This document shows, piece by piece, positions 26,531 through 33,897 of a stretch of DNA of 64,000 bases. Both the position numbers and the translations under genes were made by a program. The notes beneath the pieces were generated by a model, which searched no databases, was not told the DNA's origin, and saw nothing but the letters and a program-made list of their open reading frames with translations. Source of the stretch: Saccharopolyspora kobensis (GTDB taxonomy: Bacteria > Actinomycetota > Actinomycetes > Mycobacteriales > Pseudonocardiaceae). The stretch spans positions 682,001-746,000 of the forward strand of contig NZ_FNVB01000002.1 of the NCBI RefSeq assembly GCF_900108315.1. Direction: 5' to 3'. The number at the start of each line of letters is the position of its first letter. Position 1 is the stretch's first letter.

Positions 26531-27115
26531 ATGAAGCGCACGCGCGCATTCGCCGCCACGATCACCGCGGTCGCCGCGATCGCACTGGCCGGCTGCAGCA
26601 ACGAGGGGACCCCGCCGCCGGAGGCCCCGGCGAGCCAGGAGCAGGCGGCGAGCAACGCCGCCGACGTCACCTTCGCGCAGGGCATGATCCCGCACCACGA
26701 GCAGGCCATCGAGATGTCGCGGCTCGCTCCGGAGCGGGCCGAGTCGCAGCAGGTCAAGGACCTGGCCAAGCAGATCGAGGCCGCGCAGGGACCGGAGATC
26801 GCGACGCTCAACGGCTGGCTGGGCCAGTGGGGCGCCGGCCCCGGTGCGAGCACCGACCACAGCACGATGGGTCACGGCGACATGGGCGGCATGATGACCG
26901 GCGACGAGATGAAGCAGCTGGAGCAGTCCAGGGGCGCGGAGTTCGACCGCCGGTTCCTGGAGCTGATGATCAAGCACCACGAGGGCGCCGTGACGATGGC
27001 CCGGACCGAGCTGTCCGACGGCCGGTTCCCGGCGGCCAAGCAGATGGCCCAGCAGATCATCGACACCCAGCAGGCCGAGATCGACACCATGCGCGCCCTG
27101 CTGTCGCAGAGCTGA
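26531..27115 (+). CDS. DUF305 lipoprotein
   Basis: A 194-residue exported lipoprotein with signal peptide ending LAGC (Cys22). Two ferritin-like four-helix halves each hold a paired-histidine motif, MIPHHEQAIEM and MIKHHEGAVTMA, with a His/Met-rich linker TMGHGDMGGMM between them. DUF305 proteins are associated with copper handling. The histidines and methionines support metal binding in the cell envelope. It follows DUF6153 by 82 bases. Confidence 0.9.
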   Translation: MKRTRAFAATITAVAAIALAGCSNEGTPPPEAPASQEQAASNAADVTFAQGMIPHHEQAIEMSRLAPERAESQQVKDLAKQIEAAQGPEIATLNGWLGQWGAGPGASTDHSTMGHGDMGGMMTGDEMKQLEQSRGAEFDRRFLELMIKHHEGAVTMARTELSDGRFPAAKQMAQQIIDTQQAEIDTMRALLSQS

Positions 27116-27157
27116 CGCCAGGCCGGGGGCGGCCGACCGCCGCCCCCGGCCCACCGC

Positions 27158-27439
27158 TCAGGACTTCACCAGGCGGGCGATCGCGTCGCTGGCCTCCTTG
27201 ACCTTCTCGTCCGCGTTCTGGCCGCCCTCGGCCAGCGCTTCGGCCACGCAGTGCTTGAGGTGCTCGTCGAGGAGCCGCAGGGAGACCGCCTGCAGGCCCT
27301 TCGTCACCGCCGAGACCTGGGTCAGGATGTCGATGCAGTACTTGTCCTCTTCGATCATCCGCGCCAGGCCGCGGACCTGGCCCTCGATGCGCGCCAGTCG
27401 TTTGAGGTAGTTGTCCTTGTCCTGGGTGTATCCGTGCAT
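27158..27439 (-). CDS. CsoR-family metal-sensing repressor (second copy)
   Basis: A 93-residue paralogue of the 25772 gene product with the same Cys35, His60, Cys64 triad and the same start MHGY and end IARLVKS. It faces the DUF305 gene convergently. ATG 27439 is chosen; GTG 27451 is four codons upstream. TAGGAT near 27478-27483 on the minus strand could be its -10, next to a GC-rich TACCC box at 27481-27485. Two closely similar CsoR proteins within 1.7 kb suggest local duplication. Confidence 0.9.
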   Translation of the reverse strand: MHGYTQDKDNYLKRLARIEGQVRGLARMIEEDKYCIDILTQVSAVTKGLQAVSLRLLDEHLKHCVAEALAEGGQNADEKVKEASDAIARLVKS

Positions 27440-27808
27440 CGCCCGCTCCACTTCACCGGCCTGGCCAAACCTGGAAATCCTACCCTCCGCGGGGCGCCGG
27501 GTGGAGCCCTCTTCGCGCAGGTCGCCCTCCGCCCGATTCCCAGGATCCGGGAATCGAGCCGGACGCCACCCGCATTCCCCGACCGCCAGAATTCATCATT
27601 CCTTTACCGAACACCGGGAATACGTCCACAATAGACATTTAGCTCGGTTAACTTGATGTGCGGAAAATCCCGATATCGCAACGGAACAGGCGAGCTGTAG
27701 CCCGCATCACAGCCATTCTCCCGCCATTGCGGGAACAAAGCGTTCGCGATCACCGCTAAAGAGCGCGTCAGAATCTCCCACCCCTCGCGGTGAGTTCGAA
27801 AGGCAACA
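27440..27808. other. intergenic region between the second csoR and the MFS gene
   Basis: The first part holds the probable csoR promoter. Bases 27590-27690 are AT-richer than average and carry no convincing frame. The last 100 bases lead into the MFS gene, with GAAAGG upstream of its ATG. No RNA gene or repeat seen. Confidence 0.5.
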
Positions 27809-29071
27809 ATGGACAACGTTGCGGTGCAGAGCCCTCCGGCGGCGCTGGACGCACGACCTGACGCGAAAGAGCCGACCGGGTTCGACCGATTCCGGGTCAT
27901 CGTCGTGCTCGGGGCGCTGATCGCCCTCGGCCCGCTCACCATCGACATGTACCTGCCCGCGCTGCCCGCCATCGGCAACGACCTGGCGGCCAGCGCCTCC
28001 ACGGTGCAGCTCACCCTCACCGGCACCCTGCTCGGCCTCGGCATCGGCCAGCTCCTGATCGGCCCGTTCTCCGACATCGTCGGCCGCAGGCTGCCGCTGA
28101 TCATCGGAACCGCACTGCACATCCTGGCGTCGGTGGCGTGCTTGTTCGCGCCGAACATCGCCGTGCTGGGAACGCTGCGCACGCTGCAGGGCGTCGGTGC
28201 GGCCGCCGCCATGGTCGTCGCGCTGGCCGTGGTGCGGGACCTGTTCAGCGGCCGCGCCGCAGCCACCGCGCTCTCACGGCTGATGCTGGTGATGGGCGTG
28301 GCACCGATCCTCGCGCCGAGCCTGGGCGGCGCCATCCTGCTGACCGGCTCGTGGCGCGGCGTGTTCGGCGCGCTGGCGATCATCGGCGCGGTGCTGCTGG
28401 TGGTGGCGATCTTCGCGCTCAAGGAGTCGCTGCCGCCGGAACGCCGCCAGGCCGCGCAGTTCCGCCCGGTCCTGCGCACCTACCGGCAGCTGATCACCGA
28501 CCGCGACTTCGTGCTGCTCGCCATCGTGGCGGCGCTGGCGATGTCCGCGCTGTTCTCCTACATCTCCGGCTCGTCGTTCGTGCTCCAGGAGCAGTTCGGC
28601 CTCGACCAGCAGGCGTTCGGCCTGGTCTTCGGCGTCGGCGCGGTGGCGCTGATCGGCGCCTCGCAGTTCAACGTCGTGCTGCTCAACCGCTACAGCCCCA
28701 AGCAGATCGTGTTCGCCGCGCTGGTCGCGGCCACCGTGGCGGGTCTGATCCTGACCGCGCTGACCACCACCGGCACCGGCGGGCTGTACGGGTTCATCGT
28801 GCCGCTGTGGCTGGTGCTCGGCGCCATGGGATTCGTGCTGCCCAACGCGCCCGCGCTCGCGCTCTCCCGGCACGGTGAAGCCGCCGGAACCGCGGCCGCG
28901 CTGCTCGGCGCCGGGCAGTTCGGGCTCGGTGCGCTGATCGCGCCGCTGGTCGGCGTGCTGGGCAACGACGGCCCGGCGATGGCGATCACCATGACCGGTG
29001 GCGCGGCGGTCGCGCTGCTGGCCCTGGGCGTCGTGGTCCGGCTGGGCGGCACGGCCGAACCGACGGTCTAG
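27809..29071 (+). CDS. Bcr/CflA-type MFS drug efflux transporter
   Basis: A 420-residue 12-helix transporter. LTIDMYLPALPAIGNDL in the first helix region is diagnostic of the Bcr/CflA drug-resistance group, and GPFSDIVGRRLPL is the MFS loop 2-3 motif. TLRTLQGVGAAAAMVVALAVVRDLF matches motif C. Export of a drug or metabolite by proton antiport is expected. No regulator lies adjacent. Confidence 0.9.
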   Translation: MDNVAVQSPPAALDARPDAKEPTGFDRFRVIVVLGALIALGPLTIDMYLPALPAIGNDLAASASTVQLTLTGTLLGLGIGQLLIGPFSDIVGRRLPLIIGTALHILASVACLFAPNIAVLGTLRTLQGVGAAAAMVVALAVVRDLFSGRAAATALSRLMLVMGVAPILAPSLGGAILLTGSWRGVFGALAIIGAVLLVVAIFALKESLPPERRQAAQFRPVLRTYRQLITDRDFVLLAIVAALAMSALFSYISGSSFVLQEQFGLDQQAFGLVFGVGAVALIGASQFNVVLLNRYSPKQIVFAALVAATVAGLILTALTTTGTGGLYGFIVPLWLVLGAMGFVLPNAPALALSRHGEAAGTAAALLGAGQFGLGALIAPLVGVLGNDGPAMAITMTGGAAVALLALGVVVRLGGTAEPTV

Positions 29072-29098
29072 CCCGGGCATATCGGACACGATTAACAT

Positions 29099-29132
29099 CA
29101 CGGCTGGGCGGGTGAAGCACCGCCCAGCCGTG
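29099..29132 (+). terminator. 13-bp hairpin abutting the next ribosome site
   Basis: A perfect 13-bp stem (29099-29111 with 29120-29132) and an 8-base loop follow the MFS stop by 27 bases and end one base before GAGGAGGA of the methyltransferase gene. Probably the MFS terminator; it could also act in a 5' leader. Confidence 0.6.
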
Positions 29133-29144
29133 AGGAGGAACTGG

Positions 29145-29954
29145 ATGTCCGAGGTGTCGCCGGAGCACGGGCACATCGACCTGGAGAAGCCGAACGCGGC
29201 GCGGGTCTACGACTACTACCTGGGCGGCGACCACAACTTCGCGGTGGATCGGCAGATGGCCGAGGAAGCGATCGCGATGTGGCCGGACCTGCCGCTGGTG
29301 ATGCAGGCCAACCGCGCCTTCCTGCGCCGCGCCGTGCAGTTCTGCGTCGAGCAGGGCATCGACCAGTTCCTCGACCTGGGCTCGGGCATCCCCACCGTCG
29401 GCAACGTGCACGAGGTCGCCCAGCAGGCGGCGCCCGGCGCGCGAGTGGTCTACGTGGACACCGATCCGGTCGCGGTCGCCTACAGCAAGAAGCTGCTGCA
29501 CGACAACCCGGACGCCGCGATCATCGACGCCGACATGCGCGACCCGGGCCGGGTGCTCGGCAGCCCGGAGGTCGCCGAACTGCTGGACCTGAGCCGGCCG
29601 GTCGCGGTGATGATGGTCGCAGTGCTGCACTTCGTCCCGGACGGCGACGAGCCGTCGAAGATCATCGCCCGCTACCGGGAGGTGATGGCGCCGGGCAGCT
29701 TCCTGGTGATCTCGCACGCGTCCAACGAAGGCCGCCCCGACGTCGGCCCGGCGCACGCCGACCTCTACCGCAAGCGCACCACGACGCCGATGACGATGCG
29801 CTCGCAGGCCGAGGTGACCGGTTTCTTCGACGGGTTCGAGCTGGTGGAGCCGGGAGTGGTCTTCCTGCCGCAGTGGCGGCCGGTGGCGCCGGACGAGGTC
29901 GGCGAGCACCCGGAGCGCCTGACCGGACTGGCCGGAGTCGGCCGCAAGCCGTGA
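29145..29954 (+). CDS. SAM-dependent methyltransferase (DUF574 type)
   Basis: A 269-residue class I methyltransferase of the family abundant in Streptomyces and relatives. KPNAARVYDYYLGGDHNF opens it, QFLDLGSGIPTVGNVHEV binds SAM, VYVDTDPVAVAYS is the acidic strand and VAVLHFVPD the catalytic-strand motif. GAGGAGGA precedes ATG 29145. Substrates of this family are unknown; many copies lie in regulatory or secondary-metabolite settings. Confidence 0.88.
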   Translation: MSEVSPEHGHIDLEKPNAARVYDYYLGGDHNFAVDRQMAEEAIAMWPDLPLVMQANRAFLRRAVQFCVEQGIDQFLDLGSGIPTVGNVHEVAQQAAPGARVVYVDTDPVAVAYSKKLLHDNPDAAIIDADMRDPGRVLGSPEVAELLDLSRPVAVMMVAVLHFVPDGDEPSKIIARYREVMAPGSFLVISHASNEGRPDVGPAHADLYRKRTTTPMTMRSQAEVTGFFDGFELVEPGVVFLPQWRPVAPDEVGEHPERLTGLAGVGRKP

Positions 29955-29970
29955 CCGGCACCGCGGGCCG

Positions 29971-30044
29971 TGAGCGCGGAGGTCCGCTTTCCGCGCTCAG
30001 GGCACCGCGCACGAATCGGGGGAAACCGGCGCACCGGTTTCCCC
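29971..30044. terminator. two consecutive hairpins between convergent genes
   Basis: The first has a 10-bp stem (29971-29980 with 29990-29999). The second has an 11-bp stem (30019-30029 with 30034-30044) and a 4-base loop. They separate the methyltransferase gene from the GlsB-type gene, one probably serving each strand. Confidence 0.75.
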
Positions 30045-30062
30045 GCATTCCCGGCGCTCCGG

Positions 30063-30335
30063 TTACGAACGGATCCGGCGCTTGCGGCCGGTGACCTTGT
30101 TGTAGATCACCAGCACGATCACCGCGCCGATCACCGAGCCGATCCAGCCCGCCGGTTCGAAGCCGCGCAGGCCGACGGTGAGCAGGCCGAAGACGAATCC
30201 GCCGACGACCGAACCGGCGACGCCGAGCAGGATCGTCCGCACCAGACCGATGTCGTCCTTGCCCGGCACGATCGCCCTGGCGATGAAACCCGCGACCAGG
30301 CCGAAGACGATCCATCCGAGGATGGTCCAGAACAT
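30063..30335 (-). CDS. GlsB/YeaQ/YmgE-type membrane protein
   Basis: A 90-residue transglycosylase-associated protein with three hydrophobic helices (TILGWIVFGLVAGFIARAI, LLGVAGSVVGGFVFGLLTV, WIGSVIGAVIVLVIYN) and a basic RKRRIRS tail. This is the standard length and layout. The family is linked to general envelope stress; its molecular function is not settled. Confidence 0.92.
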   Translation of the reverse strand: MFWTILGWIVFGLVAGFIARAIVPGKDDIGLVRTILLGVAGSVVGGFVFGLLTVGLRGFEPAGWIGSVIGAVIVLVIYNKVTGRKRRIRS

Positions 30336-30581
30336 GCCTCTCCCCTACTTCCCGGGCTCGGTGGCAACCAACATCACCACCAGGTTACTCGCCGGTCGCG
30401 ATCACCGGCCCCGCCCGGCCACGCGGAGTCCTCAGTGGACTCCGCTGCCGCGGACCGCCCTGAAAACGGGCATTCGGGCGATCTGGCTGCCGACCGTGGC
30501 GATCAACAGCACAAGGACCACCCATGTGGGTGATCTTCGTCGCGGGGAAAACCGCATTTCCAGCGCATAGACTTCCGCCTC

Positions 30582-30884
30582 GTGACTGCCCAGCACAGCA
30601 CGACCGAGGCGGCCCTGCGCGACGCGGTGGACACAGCCCTCATCGACTTACTGACCGCACAGCACAACCCGGCCGACCGGGCGCAGCACGAGCTGAGCCG
30701 AGCGGTCGACATGCTCGACCAGCACCCGCAGATCGAGGTCTCCGCCGATGCGGCCGCCGCGGTCCGCACCGCGGCCGAACACCTCGCCCACGGCTCGCCG
30801 GAAGACGCCCGCACCGCACTGGTGACCGCCCGCGGCAGGCTCTCCCAGCCGGGCTCCCGCCTGGCCTCCCGCAACGCGCGCTGA
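30582..30884 (+). CDS. small helical hypothetical protein
   Basis: A 100-residue, Ala- and His-containing protein predicted as almost fully helical (ALRDAVDTALIDLLTAQ, AVRTAAEHLAHGSPEDART). GTG 30582 has no good ribosome site. No family recognised. Unrelated to the divergent GlsB gene as far as can be seen. Confidence 0.5.
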   Translation: MTAQHSTTEAALRDAVDTALIDLLTAQHNPADRAQHELSRAVDMLDQHPQIEVSADAAAAVRTAAEHLAHGSPEDARTALVTARGRLSQPGSRLASRNAR

Positions 30885-30944
30885 CCCGCTCGCGCAAGCA
30901 CGCCGAACCGGACTTCCCTCCGCGCCGGTTCCACGATCACGCGG

Positions 30945-31169
30945 TCACTGCGGCACCGGTTCGTCCTCCCGGACGGCACCGGTGTCCGGGACGCGGCCCC
31001 GCCGCAGCCGGTCGGCGAGTTCGTCCAGGAACCAGTCCAGCACCGACTCGGCCATCTCCACGTCCGCCCTCGAACCGGAGTCGAGGGCTTGCTTGCGGGC
31101 CAGACCGGCGATCCTGATCTCCTCGCACAACTGCTCGTGCGGGAGCTCACTGCACTTCATCAGATCCAT
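30945..31169 (-). CDS. small hypothetical protein
   Basis: A 74-residue acidic helical protein (HEQLCEEIRIAGLARKQAL, SVLDWFLDELADRLRRG). ATG 31169 follows GGGAG at nine bases. The helix-rich, charged composition looks genuine, but no family or context clue is available. The gap to the SHOCT gene (31170-31433) shows no other frame. Confidence 0.5.
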   Translation of the reverse strand: MDLMKCSELPHEQLCEEIRIAGLARKQALDSGSRADVEMAESVLDWFLDELADRLRRGRVPDTGAVREDEPVPQ

Positions 31170-31433
31170 CGCAGACCACTCCCGTGGTCGATCGAGCGAC
31201 CGGGAACCGGCGCATCCGCGCAGCCCCGACCGCTCCCCCCAGTGTTGTGCCCCGGACCGAGCCGAGGCGTGGTGCCGCACGACTTCGTGCACACCTGTAT
31301 CGACAGTAACTCCCCGGCGAGAAGAGCGCGCTCCCCCGAACGGGGCTATGTTGGAAAATCACCGTCATAGTTTCGAGACTGGTCCGTTCCCAACACGGTG
31401 GCCGCCGGCGGGCGCCGGCGACCACCGGCGGGA

Positions 31434-31688
31434 TCAGCCAAGACCGCCGAGCCGTTCGCGGTACTCCTCGGAACCGATCTCGCCCCTGGCGTAGCGCTCG
31501 GCGAGGATCTCCTTCGCCCGCTCGGCAGCGGACGTCCGGCGCGGGCGGGCGCGCACCGCCGACCAGCCGGCGGTCACGACCAGCACGACGACCAGCAGCA
31601 GGAAGAACAGCCCGATCGGCCACCAGGGGCCGCCGTGCGGGCCGTGCCCGCCGGGACCCCACTGCATCAGGAACTCGGTCACCACCAC
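31434..31688 (-). CDS. SHOCT-domain membrane protein
   Basis: An 84-residue protein: a Gly/His-rich start, one membrane helix (IGLFFLLLVVVLVVTAGW), a basic linker and the C-terminal SHOCT domain AKEILAERYARGEIGSEEY. The start is one of three tandem in-frame GTGs (31688, 31685, 31682) behind GGAGG. SHOCT domains are short oligomerisation modules of unknown role. Confidence 0.85.
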   Translation of the reverse strand: MVVTEFLMQWGPGGHGPHGGPWWPIGLFFLLLVVVLVVTAGWSAVRARPRRTSAAERAKEILAERYARGEIGSEEYRERLGGLG

Positions 31689-31823
31689 AACACCTCCGAA
31701 ACCCGGTCCAACACCGGATCCAGCTTCGGCCTCGCGAGGTTCCGCGTCGTCCGTCGGAAAGCGGCAATCGCACTACCGCACGCGACGTACAGCGCTCGTG
31801 CAGCACTGCGAGCGGCGGCCGGT

Positions 31824-32027
31824 TCAGTCCTGAGTGGATTCGTCCGGGCACGGCGGCAGGACACCACCGCGCAGCTCCCAGCGCCGGGTGACCGGATTGC
31901 GGACCCAGCGCATCGCGGCCTCGGCCTCCCACGGCTGCAGATCCGCCAGGTAGCGGGACCACAACCAGCGCTGGACGGCGAAGTAGCGGCGGAATCCGGG
32001 CAACGGCCTGCCGAGCGGAGTGTTCAT
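31824..32027 (-). CDS. small basic hypothetical protein
   Basis: A 67-residue Trp/Arg-rich protein (FAVQRWLWSRYLADLQPWEAE, NPVTRRWELRGG). The high tryptophan content and start at ATG 32027 look real, but the ribosome site is weak and the family is not recognised. Divergent from the GlxA-type regulator. Confidence 0.5.
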   Translation of the reverse strand: MNTPLGRPLPGFRRYFAVQRWLWSRYLADLQPWEAEAAMRWVRNPVTRRWELRGGVLPPCPDESTQD

Positions 32028-32110
32028 GGTGGGTCATCCCTGCTGGCTCTCGGGTGCGCTGGAACCAGCCTGCGATGCGCCCAATCCCGCCGACAGCGGC
32101 AGCAACGCCA

Positions 32111-32139
32111 TTGTGCGGCAAAATCCTGCCAGCTACCGT
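32111..32139 (+). promoter_or_regulatory. promoter for a leaderless regulator mRNA
   Basis: TTGTGC (32111-32116) and TACCGT (32134-32139) are 17 bases apart. The ATG at 32147 follows the -10 by seven bases, so the transcript should begin at or beside the start codon. Confidence 0.5.
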
Positions 32140-32146
32140 GGTGGGC

Positions 32147-33115
32147 ATGCTGCGCAGCGTGGCCGCGGTCCTGCTGGACGACGTCGCACCGTTCGAGCTG
32201 GGCGTGCTGTGCGAGGTGTTCGGCCTGGACCGGGCGGCCGACGGGGTGCCGCCGGTGGACTTCCGCATCTGCGGGCAGCGCCCGGGCGAACCGGTGCGCA
32301 CCTCGGTGGGCATGCAGGTGGTGCCCCCGCACGGACTCGACGAGCTGGCCCGGGCCGACGTCGTGGCGGTACCGGCCGCGCAGATCCGCGACCACTACCC
32401 GCCGGAAGTGCTCGACGGGCTGCGCGCCGCCGCAGCGCGCGGGGCGACCCTGCTCTCGGTGTGCTCCGGCGCTTTCCTGCTCGGTGCGGCAGGACTCCTG
32501 GACGGTCGCCGCTGCACGACGCACTGGTACTACGCGGCCGAGTTCCGCCGCCGCTTCCCGACCGCCCAACTCGACCCCGACGTGCTCTACGTCGACGACG
32601 GGGACGTGGTGACCAGCGCGGGAACCGCCGCCGGGATCGACGCGTGCCTGCACCTGGTCCGCCGCGAACTGGGTTCCGCGGCGGCGATGCGGATCGCCCG
32701 CCGGATGGTGGTGCCGCCGCAGCGCGACGGCGGTCAGCGGCAGTTCATCGACCTGCCCGTCCCCGACTGCACCGGCGCCAGCCTGGAGCCGGTGCTGGCC
32801 TGGATGCGGGAAACCCTGGACGTCGAGCACAACGTGGCCGGCCTCGCCGCCCGCGCCCGGATGTCACCGCGCACCTTCGCGCGCCGGTTCGTCGCCGAGA
32901 CCGGTACGACGCCGAACCAGTGGCTGGCCACCCAGCGCATCCTGCACGCCCGCCGCCTGCTGGAGGACACCGAGCTGGGCATCGAGCAGATCGCGCGCGA
33001 GTGCGGGTTCAGCACGGCCGCCCTGCTGCGGCACCACTTCCGGCGCATCGTCGGCGTGCCGCCGCGCGACTACCGCCGGACCTTCGCCCGGAACACCGAG
33101 CCGGCACCGCGATGA
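32147..33115 (+). CDS. GlxA-type AraC family regulator (DJ-1/PfpI plus HTH)
   Basis: A 322-residue protein. Residues 1-190 form a DJ-1/PfpI domain with the nucleophile-elbow motif LLSVCSGAFLLGAAG and CTTHWYYAAEF. The C-terminal part is an AraC domain (NVAGLAARARMSPRTFARRF, IEQIARECGFSTAALLRHHF, VGVPPRDYRR). ATG 32147 follows a promoter suited to a leaderless transcript. GlxA relatives respond to small metabolites. It lies upstream of the nar operon, but the 780-base gap argues against direct coupling. Confidence 0.92.
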   Translation: MLRSVAAVLLDDVAPFELGVLCEVFGLDRAADGVPPVDFRICGQRPGEPVRTSVGMQVVPPHGLDELARADVVAVPAAQIRDHYPPEVLDGLRAAAARGATLLSVCSGAFLLGAAGLLDGRRCTTHWYYAAEFRRRFPTAQLDPDVLYVDDGDVVTSAGTAAGIDACLHLVRRELGSAAAMRIARRMVVPPQRDGGQRQFIDLPVPDCTGASLEPVLAWMRETLDVEHNVAGLAARARMSPRTFARRFVAETGTTPNQWLATQRILHARRLLEDTELGIEQIARECGFSTAALLRHHFRRIVGVPPRDYRRTFARNTEPAPR

Positions 33116-33897
33116 CGCGCAGCCGATGCGCGCGTGCGGCAGGGGCCTGCAGCCGCCCCGGAGGGCACTGCGGACAACAACGCCGCAGGTGAGAGCAGGG
33201 GCTCGCAGCGCATCGGCAGACCCGCCCCGGCGCGGGGCCTCGATGATCATCCGATCGAGCGACCGAAATAAGCTCGAAAATCCGTTCGAGTCGATGCCAT
33301 CATGGTCGCAGCCGCTCGATCGCGGCCGGACGGCCAGGACTCCACTGTGGACGCACGGGGAAACCGCGCCGGACGGCCCTGAACCACCCACCACCCCGCC
33401 GCGACACCGGCGATCCACGTCCGGACGCCGACTGCTCCATCCGCCGAACCGACTCAACGCGACAAACGGCAGCAAGACGGCCCCTTAGCCGCGAAAAAGA
33501 CCTGCAACCACCAAAAGTCGTAAGCCATTCGGAAGCGCATTCATTGCACCGCCGGACAAACGGGTACATCAATCAAGCGAAACCACCCATACAGGACATC
33601 GGGAGCGCCAATGCAAGTCAAACGAACACTTGAACAATTCTTGGGATTCCGCGACAGCGAGCCCCGCATTCCGTCGTACTTGCAGGTCAAGCGCCTTTTA
33701 ACCATACCGAAACAATGGAACATCGCCGCAAAACCGGCCAGCTTCGCGACGCTCGCAAACCGAACACGGCGCGTTTTCACCCGTTTACCACCAGTGAACA
33801 TTCCCACTTTCGGCCACATTGGCAGGCGACGCTCGGCGGTCGTAAATTCGACCCGGGCACCACCTGTCGCAATTCCTCAAAGCGATCGGAGATCAGT
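33116..33897. other. 780-base non-coding region upstream of narG
   Basis: No frame here looks coding; a 33126-33488 frame has no ribosome site and low-complexity content. Bases 33500-33897 are markedly AT-richer than the rest of the window. TGCAAGTCAAACG (33612-33624) recurs as TGCAGGTCAAGCG (33681-33693), 69 bases on, and each lies in a CAAG/CTTG inverted repeat. The region must hold the nar promoter and regulator sites. CGAA-N6-TTCG at 33275-33288 resembles a LexA box. Confidence 0.55.

Noticed and set aside
33275-33288. LexA/SOS-box-like sequence (CGAA-N6-TTCG form)
   Set aside because: One mismatch to the actinobacterial consensus, but no DNA-repair gene or close start codon follows it.
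33126-33488. 120-codon frame upstream of nar
   Set aside because: No ribosome site, low-complexity Pro/Arg/Thr composition, no recognisable domain.
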